Shown: positions 1 to 13,934 of the stretch, piece by piece
Position numbering within the stretch: the stretch's first letter is position 1
Layout: every line of letters begins with the position of its first letter
NCBI RefSeq assembly: GCF_002776525.5
Contig: NC_045443.1
Location: forward strand, 41,641,492-41,705,491
Reading direction: 5' to 3'
DNA length: 64,000 nucleotides
Source: Piliocolobus tephrosceles
Taxonomy: Eukaryota > Chordata > Mammalia > Primates > Cercopithecidae
Program-made: the position numbers and the translations under genes
The notes under the pieces: model-generated
What the model saw: only the letters and a program-made list of their open reading frames with translations
Database searches by the model: none
Told to the model about the DNA's origin: nothing

Positions 1-3000
1 TTAGCACCCAAATGCTTTATCCAGGGACCTGAGGATTGACCCCTCCTACCCAGCACAGTCAGGGCCTAGTGCACCATCATGGTGCTTGAGAGACCTGTCT
101 TGCCTGCTGCCACCAATGCTGGTGCCCACGTGCACTATCACAAATCTGGAGATCATCCCACACTGCCCACTTGTGCTGGCCAGGAGCCTGGGTATGGGCT
201 CGCCATGCCTGCTGCCACTGGAACATATGCACACTATCCAGGGGCATTAAGGACAGGCCTACCCTACCCACCATCAGTACTCACATGTACCTCTTAGGGA
301 ACCCAGAAACCAGCATGCCCAACCCACTGCCATCACCATTAGTGCATGGGCATGTGGTTCAGAGACCTGAGGGTTGGAAAACTGCCACCAGTGCCACCAT
401 CCATGTCAGAAATGCTGTCTGAGTGATCAAGGACCCACTCAGTTGGCCTACCACTGCAACTACCAGAACCTGAGCATACTGCCCACAGGCCCAAGAACAG
501 GCCCACCCATATCTGCCACTGCTGGTACTCATGTATGCCACTGAGGGCCCAAGGACTAGCCACACCCAGCCCACCAATGCACCACTGGTACCAAGGGACC
601 AGCCCACCTAGAATTCCCATTCCCAGCAAAGCATCACCAAAACCTCCACTAACAATCACAGCTTAAGTCACTGAGGAACTCATAGGCATCACTGACACTA
701 ATTATAGCATGATAAATCATATAGAGACTACAATATTGTGCCTACCCAGAATCAAAGCAACAGCATCTTACTAAACCGACAATACAGACACATCTATAGA
801 AAAAAGTCTTTCTCTACTAAAGCCAGTCCATAAAATTGGAAGGAGAGACTGTTTCACCACATGCACAGACATCAACATAAAGACACAAGAAACATGAAAA
901 AACAAAGAAACATGACATCTCCAAAGGAACATCATAATTATCAAGTAACAGATCCCAACATAAAGGAAACCTATAAAATGTCTCAAAAGGAATTCAAAAG
1001 AATGACATTAGAGAAACTCAGTGAAATACAAGAGAACACAGATAAACAACACAAAGTAATCAGGGAAACAAGTCATTATCTGAATAAGAAATTCAACAGA
1101 GATAGACGCCATAAAAAGAAAAAACCAGAAATCCTAGATGGGAATAATTGAATGAATAAAATAAAAAATATAATAGCTTCAACAACAGACTAGATCAAGG
1201 AGAAGAAGAAAGAATTCCTGAACGTAAAGACAGGGCTTTTGAAATAACTCAGACCAAAATCAAAAGAAATAAAACAGAATAAAAAGAATAAAATGAAATA
1301 AAGAAAACCTAGGTGGCATACAGGAAACTATACAGTAACTAAAATTTGAGTTTTGGGAGTTCCAGAAGGAGAAGAGATGAACAAATGCATCAAAAACTTA
1401 TTTAACAAAACAACAGCTGAAAGATTCCCAACTCTTGCAAGTTATAAACATCCAGACACATGAAGTTCAAATATTCCCAAATAGCTGCAGTTCAACAAGG
1501 TCTTATTCAAGGCACATTGTAGTAAAACTGCCAAAAGTCAAACAGCAAGAACAAAGCATGAAGTCACATATAAGAGCATCCCTATCAGAGAGGCCTGGAG
1601 AGAATGGAGTGATGTATTCAAAATGCTGAAAGAGAAAAACAACAACTGGCAGCCAAGAATACTTTACCCAGAAAAGCTATCCTTCAAAAATAAAATGAAG
1701 GGGAAAGAAATTCTTTCTCAGATGAGAAAATAATGAAAGAATTAATCATCATTATACCAGCCCTACAAAAAAATGTTTAAGGTAATCCTATATCTGGAAG
1801 TGAAAGAAAGATATCTACCATCATGAAAACACATGACAGTATAAAACTCGCTGGTAGAGCAGATATACAAATGAGAAAGAGAAAGGAGTCAAATATTATC
1901 ACTATTAAAAAAAAAAACCCATCAAATTGTAAACAGCAAAAGAGGAAGAGGAAAGCATATGTAAGACAATCAGAAAATAATTAACAATATGACAGAAGTC
2001 CCCACCTATTAATAAAAACCTTGAAAGTAAATGGCTTAAATTCATCAATTAAAAGATATAAAACAGCTGAATGTATTAAAAAACAAGATGCAAGTACAAG
2101 AAACCCACTTCATCTATAAAGACACACATTGACTAAAAGAGAAGGGATGAAAAAATAATCCATCCAAATGAAAACCAAAAGTGTGAAGGAGTAGCTATGC
2201 TTATACCAAAAATTGACTTCAAGTTAAAAAACATAAAAAGGGGCAAAGTAGGTCAATATAGATGACAAAAGAATCAATTCAGTAGGAAGATATAACATTG
2301 TAATTGTATATGCACCCAACACAAGAGCACCCAGTTATATAAAGAAAATATTATTATAGCAAAAGAGAGAGACCCCAATATAATAATAGCTGTGAACTTC
2401 AACACCCTCGTTTTAGCACTGGGCAGACCATCTAGACAGAAAATCAACAAAGAAAGGTCAGACTTAATCTGCTCTACATATTACACGGAGTTAACATTTA
2501 CAGAAAATTTCACCCAATGGTGGCAGAATAAATATTCCTCTCACTAACACAATGAAAGTTCTCCAGGATAGAACACAAGTTAGGCCACAAAATAGGTCTC
2601 AAAAAGTTTCAAAAATTGAAACCATGTCAAGTATCTTCTCAGAACACAATGGAATAAAACTAGAAATCAATAACAACAGAAATTCTGGAAATTGTACAAA
2701 TACAGGGAAATTAAGCAACATGTTTCTGAGCAACCACTGGGCCAATATAGAAATTATGAAGAAAATAAAAAGCTTTCTTTAAACAAATGAAAATGAAAAT
2801 GAAAGCACAACACAGCAAAACCTATGAGATACTGTAAAAACAGGGCTAAGAGGGAAATTTATAGTAGTAAATGCCTACATCAAAAAGTAGAAATATTTCA
2901 AATAAACAATATAGCAATGCACCTCAAGAAACTGGAAAAGTGAGAACAAACCAAACACAACTTAGTAGAAGAAAAGAAATGACAAAGATCGGAGCAGAAA

Positions 3001-3410
3001 CAAAACAGACTATCAGACAATACAAAGAATTAACACAATGAAATGTAGGCTTTTTGAAAAGATAAAATAAATTGTTATATAGAATAACAAAGAATAAAAG
3101 AGAGAAGACCAAATAAGCAAAAACGGGGACCATGTAACTGATACCACAGAAATACAAAGGATCACAAAAGACTACTATTAATGGTTGCATGTTAATAAAT
3201 TTAAAAACTTGGAGGAAATGGATAAATTCCTGGACACATACAACCTACCAAGACTGAACCAGAAAGAAATGAAAAACCTGAACAGATCAATAGCAAGTAA
3301 CAAGACTGGATCAGGAATAAAAAGCCTCCAAACAAAGAAAAGCCAAAGATCAAATGACTTTATTGTTCAATTATACCCAGCCCTTCTGAAAGCCATAGCA
3401 GGAGTCCCCT
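1..3410 (+). mobile_element. Old L1 (L1M-type), 5'UTR to mid-ORF2, decayed; continues off the left edge
   Basis: This is a LINE-1 retrotransposon remnant in + orientation, antisense to the host gene. Bases 1 to about 850 are GC-richer, with loosely repeated 'CTGCCAC..TGCTGGT' phrases as in old L1 5'UTRs. From about 880 to 1900 the sequence resembles ORF1, including the 'GCCAAGAATACTTTACCC'-type phrase near 1652. ORF2 starts near 1990 with endonuclease-domain text such as 'TATATGCACCCAACAC' (2308). It runs to the start of the reverse-transcriptase region, where 3219-3290 still reads as 'KFLDTYNLPRLNQKE'. Many stops and frameshifts make it non-coding; the longest open pieces are under 100 codons. 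L1-like sequence stops near 3410 without a poly-A tail, so the 3' part has been lost. L1 identity is secure; the subfamily is a guess. Confidence 0.85.
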
Positions 3411-3734
3411 GGGCTTAAGCTTGTGAGCTAGAGAGGGTCCCATCAACAAGTCCATGCATACAAAGACATGAACAATTTACCTGTGTGGATGAAAGAGCAA
3501 ATTATAAGAAACAATTCGGTGGAAACACCCTGGTTATCAGAGAGAGGAATTACTTTGATCACACTGTTGCATTTCCTCAAACAAGAGTGGTTCCTGGTAA
3601 GAGATGATAGTTTCAGGTACAGATAGGAAAGCAGCTTCAGTGTCTAGAGCAGGACAGTGAGTTCCAGCTGGAGCAAACGTTAATTACATCAGGCACCATA
3701 ACTCTCTCCAAAGACAAAACAAGATCCCATAGAA

Positions 3735-4079
3735 CAGGGGTCCCCAACCCTGGCATGGCCAAACAGTACCAGTCCCTGATCTGCTAGGAAGTGGGTCGCA
3801 CAGCAGGAAGTGAGCGGCAGGTGAGTATTACTGCCTGAGCTCCTTCTCCTATCAGATTAGAGGTGGCATTAGATTCTCATAGGAGTGCAACCCCCATTGT
3901 GAACCGTGCATGAGAGGGATCTAGGTTGTGTGCTCCTTATAAGAATCTGACTAATGCCTGAGATCTGAAGCATAACAGTTTCATCCCAAAACCATTCTCA
4001 GAGCCCCCGCCCCTGGTTCCATGGAAAAATTGTCTTCCACGAAACCAGTCCCTGGAGGCAAAAAGGGTGGGGACTACTA
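3735..4079 (+). mobile_element. Complete non-autonomous hAT-type DNA transposon with 8-bp target duplication
   Basis: The element starts CAGGGGTCCCCAACCC and ends with the roughly inverted TGGGGACTACTA. An exact 8-bp direct repeat, CCATAGAA, flanks it at 3727-3734 and 4080-4087. An 8-bp duplication is the hallmark of hAT transposition. The body is a known primate medium-reiteration repeat ('AGCAGGAAGTGAGCGGCAGG', 'TAGATTCTCATAGGAG', 'ATTGTCTTCCACGAAACC'). At 345 bp and without an open frame it was mobilised in trans. I do not name the family with certainty. Confidence 0.85.
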
Positions 4080-4087
4080 CCATAGAA

Positions 4088-7000
4088 GTAGCCTACCCCA
4101 GCAGGAGTAGCTACCAAACCTGGTTAATTGAGTTCATAAGTATGTGTGAAACACCTCAGATCTCTCCCAAGAATACTTAAGAGATGGGAACTTTGATGGC
4201 ACTAAAGTTCTGTGAGAGGAGGTGGAGAAAAGAGCCAGTGAATTAGGATTATTTCTGTTAATGTGACCCTATTTACAGCCACAATGGTGGAAAATTTGAT
4301 TTATAAACAAAAATGGAGATAATTGTGCAAGAGTAAATAGGCCTTCTAAAAACTGTCTCTCACTGTTCAGTGTTGGGTCTACATCCCAGAGGTTTAGGAG
4401 ACAGTGACTTGTCCAATCTTCTATTATAGATGTTTCCCTTTTAAGCTATCACAGAGTCAGAGAAAACTCCATGTAGGATCGTAAAGCAAAAATAAAAAGA
4501 CTATTGAATATGAAACCTTTTAGGAACTCAATGATTTGGATCTCATAGACATATACGATTCATGACCAAGAGATCTAAAGTATCAGCCTATTAATTGGAG
4601 TGTTGTGAGACAGAACGAAGTAAAAATAGCAAAAAATACCACCATAACACTGTAGATCTAATTGTCACTTGCCTTTTTTGATTTCTCACACCCTGTCTTC
4701 AGAGGAAGAACTCCCTAAAGAGTTGCATTTATGTACTGAAATTGCAAAGTTACATAAATGTCATTTCCATTTACATGTACAGATATTCACAGGCATAAAA
4801 ATGGCATGACTAAAGGGTAATCTGGTGGACAATCATGTCAAATTTAGTTCAGGGTGTATTTTAGTTCCAAATCCCAATTCAAAAACCTAATATAAGTCAA
4901 ATTCTCACAGTTCAGTTTCAATTCTCTACACATTCATTGAGTATATTCTATGTACAAAGGCATTTTATTGGATTTTCTGATGGTCCTATGGGGTAGAACC
5001 ACAGTGATGACTGGATAGTATCGGGGTAGGCTTTGACTCATTATGACTTTCTACTAAGAAGAAAGAACTGCACAGGTTTTGATTAGGCTGCCAAGTAGAA
5101 ATATTCTGACATAAGCTTGTAATGCTGTAGAGAATTAAACAAAGAGTGCCCCATTGGACCACATTGCCCTTCACATACCATCCTAAATTTATTACAGAGT
5201 TAAGGGATAGACCCTGCCTTAAAAGGGCTTACAATCCAGGAAATGGGTGATGATCATCATCACTGTCATCCAGTTAGCTGCCTTCTATATTTGAAGCCAG
5301 CATTTCACAAGCAGCATTGCTTAAAGAGCAATATCTCTAATAGATGTTCATGGTTCCTTGAAAACAAAATATTACATGGTCAAGTAAGTTTCAAGATGAC
5401 TATATTACTATAGTTCTTCCTAGTTGCCTCCTAAACACTCATAATATACATAAGCTAATTACAAGCTCTGAGACACTTAAAAAAAAAAAAAACTTCATTC
5501 ATTTATTTAACAAGTATATAATGGGCATGCACTATGTTCCAAGTACTGCATTAGGTGACAAAGATAAATTCTAGCTGGAGAAAATAATATATATAAGATA
5601 ACATTATAAAGTGATGCATACTATGTAACAGAAACATATACATTGTGCATTGAATATGGAGCAACAGACGTTTTTAAAAACACAGTGCTTGTTTGTTCTG
5701 AGAACCCATTAATGCAGAACACATTTGGGAATTTATATCTGGTGATATAAATAATTTTCTGACTCTGCCTCCTCCTACCAACTTGAGAAACATAGTGAAA
5801 TTAAAAATCCAAGATATATTTACATGAATAACAACACGAGTTCCTACATTGTAAGGGCCAAAAACCCACACACATACACACACAAATCCTACAGGGACTG
5901 ATATTCAGAGAAAGGTTAATGACTAAGAGTAGAGATATCCAGGGAAAATATAATGGTGCGGCAGGGCTTGAAGTGGATTTTGAAGAAATCCACTCCACTT
6001 ATAATGTAAGACCTCTTGTTGTTATTTTGCTGCAGAAGGAGCAAAAACATGAAATGTTCAAGAACAATAAGTAATCCATTTAATTAGAGTTTATTCAGGA
6101 AAATAATGGAAATACAATTATGGGAAAGGAGACATAATGTGAATGTATTTAAATGACCAACAAATATGAGGATGGCACCTTCTTTGTAGTGATATGAAGA
6201 CATTAAAGCATTTGGAAGAAGTGGGTAGGGAGGAGGTATAGATATATCTTATAGGAGTCGGTAAAATGTCATAATTGAAGAGTTGGTAAGAAGTGCATTC
6301 AAGTTAAGAAGATCTTTTATAAATTAATAAAAGTCCGAGTCTTAAGTGGTTACTACATCTTAAGTAATCTACCCAGTCCTAATTTCTTCATATGATATCT
6401 TAACTGGTATCTGAAAGTCTTCTATTAAGTTTTTGTTAATATATCTGCTAGCTATGTCCATTGGAATATAAAATTCAAGAGGGTAGAGAGTTTGTCCACA
6501 ACTAAGGCTGGCCCTGAATAAATATCTATTGAATGAATCAATGAATCTTTGTATGTCTTTGCCTTTAAAAGGACAAAGGGGAAAGTGTCTTCATTCACAA
6601 CAGTCTGATGTGAAGCTCAACATGGCAGAGTGAATTCATTGTCTTCTGAGCACACTGCCTGGGCATTTACTTAGACATGAGCTTTTGTATGAATAGCAAA
6701 TACAAGCCATCCTAGTGAAACAGTCTTGCATAGTAAAGGAAAAATGGGGTGGGAATAAAGAAGCCTGAACTCTGGACCTGCATTTATTACAAATCTGACA
6801 AGCATTTAGTCCCTTCAGACCTTAATTTCATCATTAAAGGATAATTTTCAAGTCACTACTAGCTGTAAAACTTTGCAGCTCCAACAAAGGGAACGTGATC
6901 TATGTGGTTGCAGTGGTTTCTGATTCTCCAGGATTTTGTAAGCTATACAGTAATATTCTAGCAAATTTAAAAAGCAAAAGTAAACTGTGTTTCTTATACT

Positions 7001-8808
7001 TGAACAGCTTCTCTAGCCCCAGGATAATTCAAGCCGGTCTATTTTAGAAACCAGAATTTATAAATTTATAAATTCCCTTTTATCCTATTCGAAAGATGAG
7101 GCCAACTTTGTAATTATTCAGAATCATAGATATTTAGATTTGAGAGGAACTTTAGAAATCATCTAACCCCAGTAATTTACAATTGAAGAAACAGAGGCAC
7201 AGAGAAGCCAGAAACAAATTAAAGAGGAGGCAGGGATGGGATCACAAAGCTTTTGTGAGTCATATTAAAGAATTTGAACTTCATCCTATGTAAAATAGTA
7301 AAGGTTTTAAGAAGAGATTAATTGAATCACATCTGGGTTTTTGGAAGATTCCTCTAGCACAAGCTTATATAGTTAATGAGTGGCAGCCATAACAAGAGCA
7401 ACATTTCTAGACCCTGGGTTTAAAATTAGTTTCTTTTGGTCTATGGACTCATCTCCAGACTGGGCTCAGAGGCAATGAGCACTCAGGCATGATGCTCCCT
7501 TTTCTGCCACATTATACCTTGGATGTCACTGATAACTGTTTTGTTTTTTAAAGTGTAGTGTATTTCTAAAGCTACAACATTTATCTGGATTATATACTGT
7601 AAAAACATTATATTAGTATGTTAATGAACACTAATGCCTTCTTGATCAGCCAATAAAATCTTGAAGTCATGCAGCTCAACTGCAAAGACTCCATATATTG
7701 AAAAATAATACAGATCAATATGAGTTATTGCTAAGTCTTGGCTCACCGGCTGTGAAATACTGGCTGGGCAAAGTTGGCAAAGATATCAATAAAATAATTC
7801 ACAAACTAGGATAAAGACTAAGTTCTAAGAAATGTAATTCTGGAAAAAGATTTGAGAGTAACATTTGGGAAGATAAGAATTTTTTTAAATATAAAATTTC
7901 TAAGTTTAAGTAGGCTGCTCAGTGAAATACCAGTAAAGAATAAATTAAAATATCATTTACAAATAAGCTAACACTGAAAGGAATTGCCAGCAATCATATG
8001 TTTTAAAGTCAGTGGCATTAATTAGTTTGTTTACCATATATTAATTTCTATGTATTAAAAACTATATTCATCTGAATGTATGATTGAAGGATAAGACTGA
8101 AACATATGATTTTCTTGACATCTCAAAATAATGGCCACAAATTTGCTTCATTCATTTTGTAATTTCACTCATTGTAAATTGTATGGTACATTCCTCAAAA
8201 AGAGTGAAAGCTCTGGCATTATATCAGCTTTCTTGCTACTCTTGATAGAATATATTATTCTTAGCTTTGGGATTCCTGAATTTAAAAAAAAATAGAGACA
8301 TGCACTAGGAAAATCTCAGACAGGATTGAGAGTGTATCATAAATAATATCCATGGAGAAAAATGAGAGAATGTGGAATATTAAGGAGTGGGGGAACAAAG
8401 GCATGTATAGGTTTGTCCATATAATAGTTTTTGACTTCCTACTATGTCCAAGGTACTATAATAACTTAGATACCAACAGCATAGCCTGAATGAAACAGAT
8501 GCAGTATCTGCCTTTGCAGAACTTAGGATCTGACAAAAGAGACAACTAGTAATTTTGAAAAATGTAATGGGAGTTTGAGAAGGACACTGCCATCTGGAAA
8601 ACAAAGTGAGGGCTCCAAACCCAGTCTTACAAACAAGGAGAAACTGACATACAAGCATAGGACTAAAGGAGAAGTAGTTAGCCAGGTGAGATGCGATGAA
8701 AGAGCATTTCAAACAAGGAGACTACATGCGAATGTTGGAAATTAAGAGAATTTGACATGTTTGAAGGATAGCAAAGTACTCAATGCACCTAAAGAAGTAT
8801 GCAGGAGC
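4088..8808. other. Repeat-poor intronic stretch, no gene seen
   Basis: About 4.7 kb of AT-rich intron with no exon-like signal and no long open frame. Weak traces of old repeats are present. An L2/MIR-like phrase ('CATTTATTTAACAAGTATATAATGGGCATGCACTATG') lies near 5500. A possible MIR (+) is at about 6740-6870 and a possible MIR (-) at about 7125-7250 ('GAAGAAACAGAGGCACAGAGAAG'). I see no further structure. Confidence 0.5.
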
Positions 8809-9122
8809 GGCCGGGCGCGGTGGCTCAAGCCTGTAATCCCAGCACTTTGGGAGGCCGAGACGGGCAGATCACGAGGTCAGGAGATTGAGACCATCCTGGC
8901 TAACACGGTGAAACCCCGTCTCTACTAAAAAAAAAAAAAAAAAAAAGACAAACAAAAAAACTAGCCGGGCGAGGTGGCGGGCGCCTGTAATCCCAGCTAC
9001 TCAGGAGGCTGAGGCAGGAGAATGGCATAAACCCGGGAGACGGAGCTTGCAGTGAGCTGAGATCCGGCCACTGCACTCCAGCCTGGGCCACAGAGCGAGA
9101 CTCCGTCTCAAAAAAAAAAAAA
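8809..9122 (+). mobile_element. AluY, Old World monkey-type
   Basis: Full-length dimeric Alu beginning GGCCGGGCGCGGTGGCTCAA, with a middle A-rich linker (about 22 A with interruptions) and a 3' poly-A. Cercopithecid AluY marker bases are visible: CTCAAGCC instead of CTCACGCC, 'GGCATAAACCCGGG', and 'GATCCGGCCACTGC'. Flanking direct repeats are 8791-8808 (AAAGAAGTATGCAGGAGC) and 9123-9140 (AAGGAAGTACACAGGAGC), matching at 15 of 18 bases. It is antisense to NELL2. Confidence 0.93.
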
Positions 9123-9589
9123 AAGGAAGTACACAGGAGCTGCGTTTGTGTGCAGGTCTTACACACTATATGAGAGTTTGACATTATCCTATAATCAATG
9201 GTAATCATTGAAGTTTTTAAAATTATTCTAAAACATGTCATATGTACACATGCTGTAAAATTTAAAAGATGCAGTAGAGTGTATCATGAAAGTAAATCTG
9301 AGTCATAGTCACTCAGTTCTCCCACTCCTAATCCCTGAGACAACCTCTGGTATCAATTTCTTCCACAATTTCCAGACATATTCTATGCCTACTTAAGCAT
9401 ACACATAGGGGAATATGTGTTTGCGCTTTTCCTCTGAAGGGTGTTCAGCAGGGACATGAAATGTTATTATTGCTAAACAATATCTTTGTAAATGCAGGGT
9501 AGAGGATAAATTAGAGAAGAGTAAAACTGGAAGCTAGGAGGAAGCTCACTTGATATTACACAGTTTCAGTTCTTGTGACTATGACTGCA

Positions 9590-11290
9590 GAAGATGAAAG
9601 GAGTGAGGCAGATTAAAAACATATACATGGGATCGAATATTGCTTGCACTCTGGGACTGACTGGATGCCTGATGATTAGCGAGGGATGCTCTCAAAGATA
9701 ATATCCTTCTTTTTTAACTAAACACCTGGGTGGGTCCATAGTGTAGGGAACTGGAGGACGGCAACTGAGCTACAGAGAAGCAGTTTTAAATAGGTTGAAT
9801 TTGAGGTGCTTATGACACATCCAGATAAAAATGTCCAAGAGACAGTGAGATATGTGGGTCTAGAGCTTACTCCAGAGAGAGCACTGGGCTAAAGATCAAC
9901 ATTTGAGAGTCATAGGCACACAGAATGTAATTAAAGCCAGGGTGTTAGCATCACACAGGTAGAGGATGTAGAATGAGGAGAAAACAATTAAAATGAAGAC
10001 CTGGGGGACTTGGACATTCAAGTGGCAAGTAAAGAAAGCAGATGGAGAAAAATTGCTCAGAGAGGTAGCAGCAAAACTAGAGGAGTGGTGGAGAAAGACA
10101 AATGTCAAAACGGTAGGCAGTCATCACCTTTTGAAGTCACCTATATTTGGAAAAATATTTGTTTCTTCAAGAAAGGAAACTCAAATTTTCAGTGTCCTTA
10201 GAAACTAGTGACCTAGTACTACCAAATGGGAGCACTCATGCAAAAATTCAATCCAGAAGAGAACTTTATAACTTTGCAGGTTGCAAAATTTAGCAAGCAT
10301 AATAGAGAAGGCATCTCCGCATTTAGCATGGTCGCCATGGCATTCACTTCTGGAGTCCAGTCCTGGATGTCATCAGCGAACATTCACAACATTTATGTGA
10401 GTTGTGGTGTTGACACCAAAAGGTAGAGGTAGTGGGATTTGTATCAAGATGTAATAGGTATTTTCTTGGCTGAACATCATCTTAACCTGTTTTCCAGTCC
10501 TTCCACATACATTGTGAGCTACCTAACATCCTTCAACATATTCCTTTTCTGCTTAAATCGTCAGAGTGAATTCCGTTGTTTGCAATTCAAAACCCCTATC
10601 AATACAGTGTAGTATCATGAAGACAAGGTAAATAAGTGTTGGAAGAAGGGAGAGATCGATAGAATTAATTGCTGCCTAGAAGTCAAGCAAAATATAGATG
10701 GAAAGTTGTCTGATTTAACAATAGAGAAGTTATCAGTGACCTTGGTGAGAGTAGTACGGAGGGGATATGGGATGTAAAGTCTAGTTTGAAGTTGGTTAAC
10801 GAGAAAGTCTGAGATGAAGAAGTGAAGACAGTGAGAAAAAAGCATTACATTAAGAGATTCAGCTATAAAGGGTAAATGGTAATAATACAAAAACTAGACG
10901 GGGTATAGAGTTAAGGGAGAGAGTAAGCGTAAGTAAATGCTGATGGGAAGGAGCAAACAGAGAGAATGAAATTGAAAACTGAGTTTGAAGATATAATAGA
11001 TGAAGCAAATTTCCTCTGAAGACAGGAAGAGATGATATTTATTACTTATATGTACCTATTACTCCCAGGAGGAGAGGTTTCTATTCCACTGATACTAGGG
11101 AGAAGGAAGAAAGGGTGGAAGTAAGGCATGCTGGCTTATGAAATTGGAGCAGGAGGATGAAGAAGTTGCTGTCTGTTTCATTGGTAAAGAAGTTATCTAT
11201 CAGGAATAAGAGAACTGGTAGAGTCAAAGGCTTCAGAGAATGGTGAAGATTTACAGTGATTATTGTAGGAAATGAGCGAAAACTCTGCTG
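9590..11290 (-). mobile_element. L2 (LINE-2) ORF2 reverse-transcriptase region, decayed
   Basis: The reverse complement follows the L2 ORF2 consensus over the reverse-transcriptase domain. The + strand phrase 'GTGACCTTGGTGAGAGTAG' (about 10737) is the complement of the L2 segment around the 'KVTND' motif. 'GTTGAATTTGAGGTGCTTATGACACATCC' (about 9796) corresponds to the segment after the catalytic motif. A minus frame at 10615-10890 still reads 'TLTKVTDNFS'. The element is ancient and full of indels, with no coding capacity. Both ends are approximate. Confidence 0.7.
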
Positions 11291-11339
11291 GGATGCACAG
11301 TAAAATGACCAAGCAGACTATCGGCCTCAGTCGGAGTCA

Positions 11340-11560
11340 GTAAGCGTGAACATGCAGCTGTGGGAATCCACTACCTGACATTTTTATAACACTTGGCTTT
11401 GTACAGTGCATGTTCATATACATTGTATGTTCATTCTCACAACCATCCTGTGACCTGGGGAGAATAGGCAATAGCCCCTTTTCACAGCCATGGAACCTTT
11501 GTGAAGCTGAGAAGTTTCCCAAAGTCTGTTACAAGTTAGTGTCTGGTAAATCTAGCATAG
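11340..11560 (-). mobile_element. MIR SINE, minus strand
   Basis: The order of phrases matches the reverse complement of MIR: 'TCATTCTCACAACCATCCTGTGA', then 'CCCCTTTTCACAG', then 'GAAGTTTCCCAAAGTC', then 'AAGTTAGTGTCTGG'. This is the usual 'Alu-before-Alu' mammalian SINE. Ends are approximate. Confidence 0.65.
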
Positions 11561-11929
11561 AATCACTAATTATTAGCCACTGTCCTTCCACAATCTGGTC
11601 CCTATCTTTGCAGTTTAATCTACTAACACTCTTGGATATAAGCCTCGTGTTGTAGAAAAGTTCCAGAACATCTCTTGCCCTTTCCCTTTGCTTACTCTTC
11701 TCTGCCAATCTAAATTGGATTCATATCTCAAGGCCCAGATGAAGTCTCAATTCCTACACGGTATCTTCCCTAACCTCTTTGGTCACAGGGATTCATTCCA
11801 TCTGCCTCTACTTCTGCACTTTTTGTCTGTGCTTATTCATGGGCAATTAGTAGGTATCTTGGCTGAATCCAACTTGCTTGAAATTACAGAACAGACAGGC
11901 TCATTTAAATGATTGTCTTGTCATGCTGG

Positions 11930-13570
11930 ATTTGAAAATTCATCAAGTTGAATAGCAGCATTCTTTCCAAGAAGGTGGATTATTATTTTTAAAATTAGAA
12001 ACTAATTTAGTAAATATATATTAATTTTGCCAGAAAGCATGAATTACAGTCATAAAATTATCCAAATTGTTACCCATCCAGAGTTGCTTGATTAACCTAA
12101 ACATTACATCAGTGTTTTCATGAAAGATATGGAGCCACTCCAATTTCCAATTGCTTGTTTGTACATAAATCACTGACTGGACTGCATTGTTATTAGCTTT
12201 GATAATCTTAATCAATGTTTAATGTTGATTAGGAAGTAAGACCTTACAACAACTCAGTATACACAAACATATATGTTCTACAATTTAAATCCCATTTCTC
12301 CACCACCACATTTCCATTTGAAGATGTGAACAATTTTTAAAAATCTATTTGGGAATACATTCTTCATATTAAAGAAAAATTACCTGGAGTACATTTAACA
12401 ATGTAATTAAAGCTGTTTTTGAATTTAAAGTAAAAATGAAAATCGAATGTATTATTAAAATCCTAGGGATCTATTTTAATATCATACCAATGAACAAGAC
12501 ATGCAATACAGAACCATTATGCCTGCTGCTTCACCAGTGCTTCACATTCATTAAAGCCAGCACCAATTTCCTAACTGTCTCTTGTGTCAAAACACATGGG
12601 GCTCTGTTTTCTGTGGAATAATAATTGACTCAAAGAAGCTAGTCTTTCTCCATCACATAACTCAAATATCTCCCTGTTCTCTCTCACATTCATTTAACTT
12701 GTACCTACCTACTTCCCCCAATTCGCAATTATTGTTGTCCCCTAAAAACTTATTCTTATTTCTATTCATTATATTAATAATGAAGCTAACATTTACTACA
12801 ATGTGTGTTGCTTTGACAATGTCATTGCACTGTTTTTCCCACAGCATCACGTTTTCACGATAGATCTTAAATATAATGTCAGCACTATTTAATCAAAGTT
12901 AAATTTATTTTCTTTGGGCAATTCTTATATATTTCTAGCTATAAGGTTTTCCTGTCATTAACCAGGTCCAAGCTTCCACTTCCTATCTCCAAGCCTTTTT
13001 TTCAGATGTCTTTGGTGTTCGTGATAATCTTATTTTATATCGGAGTTGGTTCTTGTTTTTGAAAGCTAATGGACAGAGGAAGAGAATGTAAAAGCAATGC
13101 TAACAGTTGTGTTTCACTCCAAGCAAGTAATTGTTAATTGACTTCAGCACTTTCAACAAATATAACCAGAACATGTGACTTGGATTTCTTAGAAGAAAAG
13201 ATAAAGCTGGTATTTATAATTTAATCTCTATGCATATCTGACCTTAAACTTAATGAAGTTGCAAGAAGACTTTTTATATCAATTAGATTTTTTAAAGCTG
13301 TTAATCATGTGGTGTCTTATATGTCACTTCAGATGGATTCCTTTCCAGGGAAGCAATTTATTATTTTTAATAATTTGCATTTCTCTAATGAAAAAATGAT
13401 AATAAATGGCTGCATCACATAAGATACCTGCAACTAATTTGTTTAAAATGAGTTGCTTAAATCTAAGCGACAATTTCTCTCTAATATTAGTAAACAACTT
13501 CATGCAATGTAATTATCAAGTATTTTAACCTGCTATTTATTTACAGAAAAATAACATGAATCCCCATAAA
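11930..13570. other. Repeat-free AT-rich intron, possible conserved non-coding block
   Basis: I recognise no transposon here. Two sub-blocks look information-rich. 12000-12235 is packed with TAAT/ATTA and GATAATCTTAATCAATG-like homeodomain-type words. 13320-13530 contains an octamer-like ATTTGCAT ('TAATAATTTGCATTTC', about 13366) amid TAAT words. These are only motif impressions; AT-rich DNA yields such words by chance, and conservation cannot be judged from one sequence. Confidence 0.25.
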
Positions 13571-13934
13571 TTTAAAGACTTGCCAAATAATTTTGAAAAT
13601 TAGAACAAATTATACATACTCTATATTGAAGAACTGGTTAGAATATTATTCAGAACAGAAAGGAATTTGGCATAAAGTAGTTTGGTTCTGGAAATAACCC
13701 ATGGTAACTTAGTTACTGAAGTAGCTACAGATTTCATTATAATTGGCTGCAAATGTAAGACAATATCATTATACAGACTCTAAGAGTCCTGTTGTCTCTA
13801 GTTTCCAGTAAATTAATAATATTTTAGTTCCAAAAATAAAATAATGTTGCATGAATTAACTGATATACTGACAGTAACAAATATATGTGAAATATATAAG
13901 CTTGATGATAAACATTTACTGACTTATTTTTCTG

